From: Sulfurivermis sp041678005
Lineage (GTDB): Bacteria > Pseudomonadota > Gammaproteobacteria > Thiohalomonadales > Thiohalomonadaceae
Assembly: GCA_041678005.1 (NCBI GenBank)
Contig: JBAYOW010000046.1
Span: forward strand, 1-15,605
DNA length: 15,605 bases
Reading direction: 5' to 3'
A model generated the notes under the pieces. It made no database searches. It was not told where the DNA came from and worked only from the letters and a program-made list of their open reading frames with translations. Shown piece by piece: positions 6,088 to 14,055 of this stretch; positions within the stretch are counted from its first letter, which is position 1, and every line of letters begins with the position of its first letter. A program made the translations under genes and the position numbers.

Positions 6088-8766
6088 ATGGGACAACATT
6101 ACTTGAAGCAGCTGTTCGAACCTCAATCTGTGGTTGTGTTTGGTGCTAGTGATCGCCCCGATGCAGTGGGCGCATTGGTCTTCAAAAATATGCTGGAGAG
6201 CGGCTTCAAAGGCGATGTCTACCCGATCAACGTCAAGCGCGATACGGTGCAGGGGCAAAAGGCCTATCCATCACTGGAAATATTGGGCAAGCCGGTGGAT
6301 CTTGCGGTTATTACCACGCCAGCGCCGACCGTGCCGGCGATTATCGAAGACTGTGGCAAGCATGGAGTGAAGGCGGCGGTCATCATCTCAGCTGGTTTTC
6401 GTGAGGTGGGGCCACAGGGTCTGAAACTGGAAAAAGAGGTGCTTGAGCAGGCGCGTCGTTATGGCATCCGCTTCATTGGCCCCAACTGCCTGGGCATTAT
6501 GCGGCCGGATATCGGCCTTGATGTCACCTTCAACAAGGGCGGCGCCAAGGCAGGTAATGTTGCTCTGGTTTCCCAATCTGGCGCTATCTGCACTGCGATC
6601 CTGGATTGGGCACGGCCAAATGGCATAGGATTTTCCACTGTGGTTTCCACCGGCATTTCTGCCGATCTGGACTTTGGCGATGTGCTCGATTACCTGGTCA
6701 ACGATCCCAAGACTGACAGCATACTGTTGTATATCGAAGGCATCCATAATTCACGCAGCTTCATGAGCGCTGTACGCGCTGCTGCACGTGTAAAACCCGT
6801 GTTGGCGCTCAAGGTCGGTCGACACGCCGCTGGCTCCAGGGCAGCAATGTCACACACCGGGGCACTGGCAGGGGCTGATGATGTCTTTGATGCCGCTTTG
6901 CGTCGTGCCGGTGCCGTGCGTGGCATGCGCATCGGCCATCTGTTTTCTAATGCCAGCACCTTGGGCGCAGGCTTTCGTGCCGATGGTGAGCGGCTTTGTA
7001 TTTTGACCAACGGCGGTGGCCCTGGCGTAATGGCCTCGGATCGCGCAGCTGATCTAGGTATTCCCATGGCTGAATTGTCTGAGGCAACGATGACGCGGCT
7101 CAACGAAGCCTTGCCGCCTACCTGGTCACATAGCAATCCGGTAGATGTTATTGGTGATGCCACGGCTGAGCGTTATGCCGCAGCGGTAGATGCCTGTTTG
7201 ACTGATGCAGGCGTGGATGGCCTGCTGGTGATCTTGACGCCACAAGCCATGACTGCGCCGACTGAAGTTGCTGTTGCGGTCGGCAAGATCGCGCGCAAAC
7301 ACAAAAAGCCTGTGTTGTGTTCCTGGATGGGCCAGACCCAGGTTAACAAGGGTCGGCAGGCCCTGGTCAAGGCCGGTTTGCCAACCTTCCACACACCAGA
7401 AGCTGCGGTCGAGGCCTTTGCTTCGCAGACGGCTTATTATCGCAACCAGCAATTATTGCTACAGGTACCAGGCCCCATCTGGCAGAGCATGCCGCCGGAT
7501 CTGGAAGGAGCGCGTCTGATTATTGAAGGTGCGCTTGCCGAAGGGCGCAAGGTGCTGTCGGAAAGTGAGTCCAAGGCAATACTCGGTTGCTTTCATATCC
7601 CTGCGGCACGTGCCGTGGTTGTGCGCTCACCTAACGAGGCACTGGTGCAGGCCGCTTCGATGGGCCTGCCTGTGGCGATGAAAATCAATTCACCTGATAT
7701 CACCCACAAGTCCGATGTCGGTGGTGTGCGTCTGGGCATCAACACAGCTCAGGCCGTACGTAGCTCCTATAACGACATCGTCGCTTCCGTGCGTGCAAAG
7801 CAGCCGGATGCACGTATCGACGGCATTACCATAGAGCCGATGCTGCAGCGCAAGAATGGCCGTGAGATACTCGTGGGCATCTCCACGGACGAGGTCTTCG
7901 GGCCGGTTATTACCTTTGGTGCCGGTGGCGTCACGGTGGAAATCATGGGCGATCGCGCAGTGATGTTGCCGCCGCTCAATCGTTTCCTTTCCAGAGATCT
8001 GATCCAGCGCACCAAGGTGGCCAAGATGTTGGACACCTTCCGTCACATGCCGGAAGCGAACATGACTGCGCTGGAAAATGTCTTGCTGCGTGTCTCTGAA
8101 ATTGCCTGTGAGCTACCCTGGGTCAAGGAGCTGGATATCAATCCGCTCATTGTCGACGAGACAGGTGCCATCGCCGTGGATGCGCGTGTGATCGTGGACT
8201 TTCACAACACCAGCCACGAGCGCTACAGCCACATGGCAATCCATCCATATCCCAATCAACTGGTCAGCCGCTGGCAGATGCCAGACGGCACGGATCTCAT
8301 TATTCGTCCCATACGGCCGGAAGACGCGGAAATGGAACAGGAATTTGTCCGCAAGTTGTCGGATCAGACCAAATACTTTCGCTTCATGCAGACTCTCGAC
8401 GAGTTGACACCAGCGATGGTCGCGCGCTTTACTCAGATTGACTATGACCGCGAAATGGCCTTCATCGCCGTGGTGGAAAAAGATGGCGTTGAGGAGAACA
8501 TAGGCGTGTCGCGTTACGTCATCAACCCCGATCAAACCAGCTGCGAATTTGCTGTCGTGGTGGCCGATGAATGGCAGCGCAAAGGTATCGCCCATCGCCT
8601 GATGGATGTCCTGATCGACACCGCCCGTCAACGTGGTCTGCGCCTGATGGAAGGAGAAGTTATGGCGAATAACCATAACATGCTCTCCTTCGTCCGCGCC
8701 CTGGGCTTTTCCGTCAGCACCAGCGTCGACGATGCCAATATAAAACTCGTGCGCAAGGGCTTGTAA
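6088..8766 (+). CDS. Pat/YfiQ-like acyl-CoA synthetase (ADP-forming) fused to GNAT acetyltransferase
   Basis: A protein of 892 residues with the domain order of the Pat/YfiQ/PatZ family: CoA-binding Rossmann domain (about 1-140), ligase-CoA domains (about 150-460), ATP-grasp (about 480-705; MKINSPDITHKSDVGGVRLG at 531-550) and a C-terminal GNAT domain (about 725-892; acetyl-CoA loop QRKGIA at 830-835). The family acetylates lysines, classically inactivating acetyl-CoA synthetase, and the N-terminal part senses or binds acetyl-CoA. Unusually for a regulator thought to be catalytically dead in that part, the phospho-histidine motif of ADP-forming acetyl-CoA synthetases is intact: SHTGALAG with His256. 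ATP-grasp also looks complete, so acetate/acetyl-CoA ligase activity is possible. Start fixed by GAGGG 5 nt upstream. It is divergent from a histone-deacetylase-family gene, suggesting an acetylation/deacetylation pair. Confidence 0.95.
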   Translation: MGQHYLKQLFEPQSVVVFGASDRPDAVGALVFKNMLESGFKGDVYPINVKRDTVQGQKAYPSLEILGKPVDLAVITTPAPTVPAIIEDCGKHGVKAAVIISAGFREVGPQGLKLEKEVLEQARRYGIRFIGPNCLGIMRPDIGLDVTFNKGGAKAGNVALVSQSGAICTAILDWARPNGIGFSTVVSTGISADLDFGDVLDYLVNDPKTDSILLYIEGIHNSRSFMSAVRAAARVKPVLALKVGRHAAGSRAAMSHTGALAGADDVFDAALRRAGAVRGMRIGHLFSNASTLGAGFRADGERLCILTNGGGPGVMASDRAADLGIPMAELSEATMTRLNEALPPTWSHSNPVDVIGDATAERYAAAVDACLTDAGVDGLLVILTPQAMTAPTEVAVAVGKIARKHKKPVLCSWMGQTQVNKGRQALVKAGLPTFHTPEAAVEAFASQTAYYRNQQLLLQVPGPIWQSMPPDLEGARLIIEGALAEGRKVLSESESKAILGCFHIPAARAVVVRSPNEALVQAASMGLPVAMKINSPDITHKSDVGGVRLGINTAQAVRSSYNDIVASVRAKQPDARIDGITIEPMLQRKNGREILVGISTDEVFGPVITFGAGGVTVEIMGDRAVMLPPLNRFLSRDLIQRTKVAKMLDTFRHMPEANMTALENVLLRVSEIACELPWVKELDINPLIVDETGAIAVDARVIVDFHNTSHERYSHMAIHPYPNQLVSRWQMPDGTDLIIRPIRPEDAEMEQEFVRKLSDQTKYFRFMQTLDELTPAMVARFTQIDYDREMAFIAVVEKDGVEENIGVSRYVINPDQTSCEFAVVVADEWQRKGIAHRLMDVLIDTARQRGLRLMEGEVMANNHNMLSFVRALGFSVSTSVDDANIKLVRKGL

Positions 8767-8846
8767 ATTGCGGAAGAAAAAATTCCAGGAAGCAAGCCAG
8801 CTTGTGGGACAGGGCAGGAGATAGAAAGAATACATATGGAAAAAAG

Positions 8847-9452
8847 ATGGGTAATTCAAAAAGTGACAATGTGATCTGGCACCGTGCCACCGTCACTCGC
8901 GAGAGGCGTGAAAAACTTAATGGTCATAACGCCTGTGTTATTTGGTTTACCGGCCTTTCAGGTGCTGGTAAATAAACTCTGGCGCATGCGGTTGAAGAAG
9001 AACTTCATCAGAGAGGTTGCCGAACATTCGTTCTCGATGGCGATAATGTCCGCCACGGCCTGAGTTCCAATCTGGGCTTCAGCGATGAAGATCGGTGCGA
9101 AAACATCAGGCGCATTGGGGAGGCCGCCAAACTGATGATGGAGTCTGGGCTGATTGTGATGACCGCGTTCATCAGTCCCTTTCGAGCAGATCGTGAGGCG
9201 ATACGGAATCTCATGCCGCATGGTGATTTCCTGGAGATTTATTGTAAGGCGAGCCTGGAGACCTGCGAAGCACGAGATACCAAGGGCCTGTACAAGAAAG
9301 CACGGGCAGGGCTGATCAAAAACCACACTGGAATTGATTCACCTTATGAGCAGCCGATCAATCCAGAACTCGTTATTGCCACCGACACGCTGACACTCGA
9401 GCAATCGGTGGCTACGGTCATCTCGCTGCTGCAAGACGTATCCAGGATTTGA
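8847..9452 (+). pseudogene. cysC: adenylylsulfate (APS) kinase, interrupted by in-frame TAA in Walker A
   Basis: Reading from ATG 8847 gives an APS kinase, which phosphorylates APS to PAPS for sulfate assimilation or sulfation. Recognisable pieces in one frame: WHRATVTRERRE, the P-loop GLSGAGK, then TAA at 8973-8975 (codon 43) exactly where Ser follows the P-loop Lys, then TLAHAVEEELHQRG, DGDNVRHGL, LGFSDEDR, FISPFRADR, GLYKKARAG and TGIDSPYEQP to the stop at 9452 (201 residues if read through). A single C-to-A change in a TCA codon explains it. No frameshift or other damage is visible, so the lesion is recent or a sequencing error. The downstream part could start at ATG 9135, but would lack the P-loop and should be inactive. 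The ribosome site is weak (AGGAG at 8816-8820 is far away). It sits 80 nt after the Pat-like gene and 44 nt before the glycosyltransferase. Confidence 0.9.
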
Positions 9453-9496
9453 TCTGGCAACATTAAATCACAGTAACCAAACTCAAACTAACTGAA

Positions 9497-10438
9497 ATGA
9501 ATTGCCAAGTTGCCAAGCTGCCAAAAGTGGCCATTTTGCTATGCACCTATAACGGCCAACAATATCTGGCAGAGCAGTTGGATTCTTTCACAGAGCAAAC
9601 CCATACCAGCTGGCAGATTTGGGCCTCAGATGACGGCTCCAAAGATAAAACAATCCACATACTGCAAAGCTACCAACGGCAATGGCCAGCCCAGCTTCTC
9701 ACTATTATCGATGGACCACGCAAAGGTTTTGTGGCTAATTTTTTATCTTTAACCTGCAACACCGCTATCCAGGCAGACTATTACGCCTACTCAGATCAAG
9801 ATGATATCTGGGAGGCAGACAAGATCGAACGCGCCGTCCAATGGTTAAAAACAGTAGCTCATGATACCCCAGCGCTGTACTGCTCACGCACGCGCCTGGT
9901 CGATGAAAACAATCAAGAGCTTGGCCTATCCGAGCTTTTTACCAAACCACCAAGCTTTGCCAATGCCCTGATGCAAAGTATTGGCGGCGGTAATACTATG
10001 GTTTTCAATAACGCCGCGCGTGCACTATTGCAAAAAGCTGGCATAAACACACCCATTGTCAGCCATGACTGGTGGGCCTACATAGCTATTACCGCTTGTG
10101 GCGGCAAAGTTTTTTATGACGACACGCCAACGCTGCGCTATCGTCAATATCCCTCTAATCTGGTAGGGGAAAACTTATCATGGCGAGCACGCCTAAAGCG
10201 TATCCACATGCTCTGGCAGGGGTGTTTTTATGAGTGGAACAGCATAAATATAGCTGCACTGCAAACTCTGCACAGTCAACTTACCCCAGAAAACCGCGCA
10301 ACCCTGGAACGTTTTGCCAAAGCAAGGCAAATGAGTCTGCTGCCACGCCTGATACAGCTGAAAAAATCCGGTGTCTATCGGCAAACCATTTTTGGTAACC
10401 TAGGGCTTGTTGCAGCGGCATTTTTTAAGAAGATTTGA
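9497..10438 (+). CDS. family 2 glycosyltransferase, rhamnosyltransferase-like
   Basis: GT-A fold glycosyltransferase of 313 residues. The N-terminus VAILLCTYNGQQYLAEQLDS (11-30), DDGS (45-48) and the nucleotide/metal motif YSDQDDIW (98-105) are typical of GT2 enzymes that use NDP-sugars; GGGNTMVFN (163-171), SHDWW (189-193) and RYRQYPSNLVG (214-224) match the subgroup annotated as rhamnosyltransferases or O-antigen/capsule glycosyltransferases. No membrane helix is obvious, so it probably works at the inner face of the cytoplasmic membrane. It ends 1 nt before the start of rfbA, and with rfbC forms a small dTDP-rhamnose related operon, which fits a rhamnosyl donor, although the exact sugar and acceptor cannot be told. 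Confidence 0.9.
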   Translation: MNCQVAKLPKVAILLCTYNGQQYLAEQLDSFTEQTHTSWQIWASDDGSKDKTIHILQSYQRQWPAQLLTIIDGPRKGFVANFLSLTCNTAIQADYYAYSDQDDIWEADKIERAVQWLKTVAHDTPALYCSRTRLVDENNQELGLSELFTKPPSFANALMQSIGGGNTMVFNNAARALLQKAGINTPIVSHDWWAYIAITACGGKVFYDDTPTLRYRQYPSNLVGENLSWRARLKRIHMLWQGCFYEWNSINIAALQTLHSQLTPENRATLERFAKARQMSLLPRLIQLKKSGVYRQTIFGNLGLVAAAFFKKI

Positions 10439-10439
10439 T

Positions 10440-11321
10440 ATGACACATAAAGGCATAATTCTCGCTGGCGGCTCTGGCACTCGCCTGCATCCGGCCACAC
10501 TGGCGATCAGCAAACAGTTGCTGCCCGTATTTGATAAACCGATGATCTACCATCCACTCAGCACCCTCATGCTGTCCGGTATACGCGAGATCCTGATCAT
10601 CAGTACGCCACAAGATACCCCGCGCTTTGAGCAGCTACTCGGCGATGGCAGTCAGTGGGGCTTGAGCTTGCAGTACGCCGTACAGCCATCACCCGATGGG
10701 CTGGCCCAGGCCTTTATCATTGGTGCCGATTTTATTGGTGATAACCCATCGGCACTGGTACTGGGCGACAATATCTTCCATGGCCACGACCTGCAAGAGC
10801 TGCTGGAAAATGCAGCTGCACGCCGCCATGGGGCTACCATTTTCGCCTACCACGTGCAGGACCCAGAGCGCTACGGCGTAGTGGAATTCAACAGCAAAGG
10901 CAAAGTCCTGGCGTTGGAAGAAAAGCCCAAAAAACCCAAGTCCAGTTATGCAGTCACCGGCCTTTATTTCTACGACAACCAAGTCGCAGAGCTGGCAAAA
11001 TCAATACGGCCATCGGCTCGTGGTGAGCTGGAAATCACCACGCTCAACCAACTTTATCTGGAGCAAGGTCAGCTCAATGTGGAAATCATGACTCGCGGCT
11101 ATGCCTGGCTTGATACCGGCACCCACGAATCTCTGCTCGATGCCAGTCAATTCATCGCCACACTGGAAAAACGCCAAGGGCTAAAAGTTGCATGCCCAGA
11201 AGAAATCTCTTTCCGTCAAGGCTGGATCGATGCAGAACAACTGCATGCCTTGGCGCAACCACTCATCAAGAATGGATATGGTCAATATCTGCTGAGAATT
11301 ATCCAGGAAAATTTATTTTGA
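10440..11321 (+). CDS. rfbA: glucose-1-phosphate thymidylyltransferase (RmlA)
   Basis: Makes dTDP-glucose from dTTP and glucose 1-phosphate, the first step of dTDP-L-rhamnose synthesis. Seen: the nucleotide-binding GGSGTRLHPAT (10-20), SKQLLPVFDKPMIYHPL (24-40), LVLGD with the metal-binding Asp110, EEKP (160-163), AVTGLYFYDN (171-180) and WLDTGTHESLLDA (223-235) with Asp225. The length of 293 residues is standard. The frame is open from 10407 (inside the glycosyltransferase gene), but MTHKGIILAGG is the family N-terminus and its ATG at 10440 begins 1 nt after the TGA of the upstream gene, so translation is probably coupled. rmlC follows after 58 nt; rmlB and rmlD are not in the window. Confidence 0.97.
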   Translation: MTHKGIILAGGSGTRLHPATLAISKQLLPVFDKPMIYHPLSTLMLSGIREILIISTPQDTPRFEQLLGDGSQWGLSLQYAVQPSPDGLAQAFIIGADFIGDNPSALVLGDNIFHGHDLQELLENAAARRHGATIFAYHVQDPERYGVVEFNSKGKVLALEEKPKKPKSSYAVTGLYFYDNQVAELAKSIRPSARGELEITTLNQLYLEQGQLNVEIMTRGYAWLDTGTHESLLDASQFIATLEKRQGLKVACPEEISFRQGWIDAEQLHALAQPLIKNGYGQYLLRIIQENLF

Positions 11322-11379
11322 TGGACGTGCCGTGCTTACCTGCTCACCAAATCCCTGCATCACACAATAAAAAAGCAAA

Positions 11380-11925
11380 ATGAAAATAACAGCACTCATT
11401 ATCCCGGACATCATCCTCATCGAACCCAGGCTATTCGGTGATGAGCGTGGTTTTTTCTTCGAAAGTTACAACCAGACCAAATTTGAGCGTGCCATCGGCA
11501 GAGCCCCGCACTTCGTCCAGGACAACCATAGTCGCAGCACAAAAAATGTCCTGCGCGGTCTGCACTACCAAATTCAGCAACCCCAAAGCAAACTGGTGCG
11601 TGTGGTGCAGGGCGAAGTATTTGATGTAGCAGTAGACCTCAGAAAAAGCAGCAAAACATTTGGCCAGTGGGTAGGTGAGATTCTTTCCGCAGACAACAAG
11701 CGCCAGCTTTGGATCCCCGAAGGCTTTGCCCACGGTTTTGTTGTCCTGAGCGATGCCGCTGAATTTCTCTACAAGACCACCGACTACTACGCCCCGCAAC
11801 ACGAACGCTGTATTGCCTGGAACGACAGCACAATCAATATTCAATGGCCAAGTGGTATAACGCCTGCGCTCTCAGCCAAGGATGCACAAGGGATGCCATT
11901 CACTGCGGCTGAGATTTTTGTTTAA
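11380..11925 (+). CDS. rfbC: dTDP-4-dehydrorhamnose 3,5-epimerase (RmlC)
   Basis: Cupin-fold epimerase of 181 residues that inverts C3 and C5 of dTDP-4-keto-6-deoxyglucose, the third step in dTDP-L-rhamnose synthesis. Seen: FGDERGFFFESYN (19-31), QDNHSRS (47-53), LRGLHYQ with catalytic His62, the substrate-binding VRVVQGEVFDVAVDLR (73-88), WIPEGFAHGF (111-120), YKTTDYYAP with Tyr131, and SAKDAQG with Asp168. All catalytic residues are present and the length is normal. ATGAAAATAACAGC at 11380 gives the usual N-terminus; the ribosome site is weak and A-rich. It is the last gene of the GT2-rfbA-rfbC group; the following gene, tadA, is unrelated. A GC-rich 5-bp hairpin at 11940-11953 lacks a T-tract. 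Confidence 0.96.
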   Translation: MKITALIIPDIILIEPRLFGDERGFFFESYNQTKFERAIGRAPHFVQDNHSRSTKNVLRGLHYQIQQPQSKLVRVVQGEVFDVAVDLRKSSKTFGQWVGEILSADNKRQLWIPEGFAHGFVVLSDAAEFLYKTTDYYAPQHERCIAWNDSTINIQWPSGITPALSAKDAQGMPFTAAEIFV

Positions 11926-12058
11926 TACAAAATCACATGGCGGCTCAGGCCGCTTAACCGGCATGTACTTCAGAGTTGAATCTGTGTGTAGAAATATGCT
12001 TGGTGCCGAGATTCATTGGTTGGTTTTAACTCAGGTGGTTTGCCAAGTGTGATTGCAC

Positions 12059-12523
12059 ATGCATAAAGATAATCAAGATGTTTTCTGGATGCGCAAGGCA
12101 TTGGAGCTGGCGCGGCGTGCCGAGGCGGAAGGAGAGGTGCCGGTTGGGGCGGTGATTGTGCTGGCAGGGCAGCTGATTGGTGAGGGGTGGAATCGAACTA
12201 TTATCACTCATGATCCAACGGCACACGCCGAGATCATTGCAATTCGTGCGGCTGCTGGTCATGTCGGTAATTATCGCTTGGTTGGAGCGCATTTGTATGT
12301 AACTTTGGAGCCGTGTGCGATGTGTGCGGGGGCGATGGTACATGCGCGGATAGAGCGAGTAGTGTACGGTGCTGCTGATCCGCGTACTGGTGCGGCGGGA
12401 AGTGTGTTCAATCTGCTACAGACAAAACATCTCAACCATCAGCTTGAGATAAATAGTGGTGTGTTGGCTGAAGAATGTGGTGATTTGTTGCATGAGTTTT
12501 TTAAGGAACGTCGCAGGAAGTGA
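12059..12523 (+). CDS. tadA: tRNA-specific adenosine deaminase
   Basis: Essential zinc deaminase that converts A34 to inosine in tRNA-Arg(ACG), acting as a cytoplasmic homodimer. The 154-residue protein has the zinc/catalytic HAE motif (His56-Ala57-Glu58) and PCAMC (Cys86, Cys89), with EVPVGAVIV (26-34), HLYVTLEPCAMCAGAM (78-93) and RTGAAGSVFNLL (109-120) as in bacterial TadA. The ATG at 12059 is preferred; an in-frame TTG at 12053 would add two residues, and neither has a strong ribosome site (AGGTGG lies about 20 nt upstream). The gene converges on mltF with 26 nt between stops; the same two genes are neighbours in E. coli, so this is ancestral housekeeping context. Confidence 0.97.
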   Translation: MHKDNQDVFWMRKALELARRAEAEGEVPVGAVIVLAGQLIGEGWNRTIITHDPTAHAEIIAIRAAAGHVGNYRLVGAHLYVTLEPCAMCAGAMVHARIERVVYGAADPRTGAAGSVFNLLQTKHLNHQLEINSGVLAEECGDLLHEFFKERRRK

Positions 12524-12549
12524 ATCCAGCAAGCTAGCCTTTCAAAGCG

Positions 12550-13983
12550 TCAAAACTGGTCTGCTAGGACTGATAGATAACTCAACCTGCGCTCAGGCTT
12601 GGGTGTGAGACGATCGTTGACCCAGACAAGAATATCGTAATAGTTGCGGATATTTTCCACATAGCGCAGTGCTTCATTGCCACGTGCATAGCCATATCGA
12701 GTATGTTTGTACCATTGGCGTTTATGTAGTAATGGCAGGCTTTCTTTGACATCAGCCCATTTGTCCGGGTCACCGCCCAGTTGTTTGGTGATGATGCGGG
12801 CATCTTCCAAATGACCGTAGCCTATATTGTAGGCGGCCAGTGCGAGCCAAAGGCGGTCTCGATCCTCGATGCGCTCCGGTATACGCTTGAACAGAGATTT
12901 GAAGTAGCGTGAGCCACCCGCAATGCTTTGTGCCGGATCTGTACGCTGGTTCACGCCAAGATCCTGGGCGGTGACTTGTGTCAGCATCATGATGCCGCGC
13001 ACGCCGGTTGGTGAAACGGCGCGTGGATTCCAGTGAGATTCCTGGTAGGCTATGGCGGCTAGCAAGCGCCAGTCCAGCTCATTTATCTCAGCGGCGGTGA
13101 TGAATTCTTCTTGAAAGCTGGGTAGGCGTTGATCGATATGTTGCATAAAGGTGCGTACGCCAACATAGTCGAAGTCAGCGATATGGCCGTAGTATTTTTC
13201 ATGCAAACGGGCAAGATCACCATTGCTTTCCAGCTGTTTGAAATATTCAGTGGCAGCTTCATACAGGCTGTGGTCGCGGGAACGTGTGAAGGCCCAGGCG
13301 AGTGGTTGTGGTTCCGTAAGCTCTAAGGCAATACGCAGTTCGGGCATGAAATGCTGGTTTTTGGCAAACTCGTGTGAGTCAACCACAGTGTAGTCGATGA
13401 CCCCTTCATTCAGCAGGACAAGCAGCTCTTCACTGCTGAGGTTGGTGTTTTCTGTCCAGTTCAGGTTGGTGTATTGTCGCTTTAACTGTTGCAGGTTTTC
13501 TGCGTGGCTGCTGCTCGCCTGTACCACCAGCTGGCCGCTGAGGTCTTCGAGGGAGGTCGGGCGTGTAGTGCCACGGCGATAAACCAGTTGTTGCGTGCTT
13601 TCCTGATAGGGTGGGGTAAAGGACAGCCAGCCTTCGCGTGATTCAGTGACTGTCAGCCCTGCTGCTGCCAGGTTAGCTTTACCCTCAGCCAGCTGACGCA
13701 AAACTTCACTGACATTATTGGCTACCACCAGTCGCAGGCGCACACCAAGGTGATTGGCAAAACCCTGTGCCAAGTCGTATTCCATGCCGCTGGGGCCATC
13801 AGGACCTTCGTAGTAGGTGGTCGCTGTATTGCTGGTGATGACAAGCAGTTCTCCATCATGCTGCACCTGTTGCAGTTCATTGCGCGGCTTGGAGCAACTA
13901 ACAATGAACTGGGACAGCAGCAATACGCCAAGAGCTGCCGCATAGCGCCATCGTTTTCGATGTCTGTATGATGGATGGGCCAT
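12550..13983 (-). CDS. mltF: membrane-bound lytic murein transglycosylase F (lipoprotein)
   Basis: Periplasmic peptidoglycan-cleaving enzyme anchored to the outer membrane. From ATG 13983 the protein has 477 residues: basic N-terminus, hydrophobic stretch and a lipobox Ile27-Val28-Ser29-Cys30; Ser at +2 predicts outer-membrane sorting. A solute-binding family 3 domain (about 40-270; ELLVITSNTATTYYEGPDG near 45-63) precedes the SLT lysozyme-like domain (about 290-450), where IAYQESHWNPRAVSPTGVRG places the catalytic Glu at 315; ALAAYNIGYGH (391-401) is the second SLT motif. The frame is open to 14112, but that extension would cross the tRNA gene and push the signal sequence inside, so it is not used. 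No strong ribosome site is visible. It converges on tadA and is divergent from tRNA-Ser with 72 nt between. Confidence 0.95.
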   Translation of the reverse strand: MAHPSYRHRKRWRYAAALGVLLLSQFIVSCSKPRNELQQVQHDGELLVITSNTATTYYEGPDGPSGMEYDLAQGFANHLGVRLRLVVANNVSEVLRQLAEGKANLAAAGLTVTESREGWLSFTPPYQESTQQLVYRRGTTRPTSLEDLSGQLVVQASSSHAENLQQLKRQYTNLNWTENTNLSSEELLVLLNEGVIDYTVVDSHEFAKNQHFMPELRIALELTEPQPLAWAFTRSRDHSLYEAATEYFKQLESNGDLARLHEKYYGHIADFDYVGVRTFMQHIDQRLPSFQEEFITAAEINELDWRLLAAIAYQESHWNPRAVSPTGVRGIMMLTQVTAQDLGVNQRTDPAQSIAGGSRYFKSLFKRIPERIEDRDRLWLALAAYNIGYGHLEDARIITKQLGGDPDKWADVKESLPLLHKRQWYKHTRYGYARGNEALRYVENIRNYYDILVWVNDRLTPKPERRLSYLSVLADQF

Positions 13984-14015
13984 TGTAATTAAGGTTTGGG
14001 TAGTGTATTTGTGAC

Positions 14016-14044
14016 TTGTGATTCTGTACTTGGGTGTGTATCTT
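14016..14044 (+). promoter_or_regulatory. promoter of tRNA-Ser(CGA)
   Basis: TTGTGA (14016-14021), a 17-nt spacer, then TATCTT (14039-14044). The predicted transcript start is at about 14051, a few bases before the tRNA 5' end at 14056. The stretch after the -10 is GC-rich (GCCCCGC), the kind of discriminator found at stringently controlled stable-RNA promoters. It lies within the 72-nt gap to the divergent mltF gene. Confidence 0.6.
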
Positions 14045-14055
14045 TGCCCCGCTTT

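Noticed and set aside
8113..8859. 248-residue minus-strand open frame
   Set aside because: Antisense to the GNAT end of the Pat-like gene; no domain, low-complexity look, clear shadow.
8973..8975. Recoding or stop readthrough at the cysC TAA
   Set aside because: TAA is not a selenocysteine or pyrrolysine codon, no readthrough context is visible, and TAA ends other genes here (for example nifJ and the Pat-like gene).
9135..9452. 105-residue separate gene
   Set aside because: It is the C-terminal part of the interrupted APS kinase frame; alone it lacks the ATP-binding loop.
11940..11953. Terminator after rfbC (GCGGC-TCAG-GCCGC)
   Set aside because: The 5-bp stem has no T-tract after it; too weak to call a rho-independent terminator.
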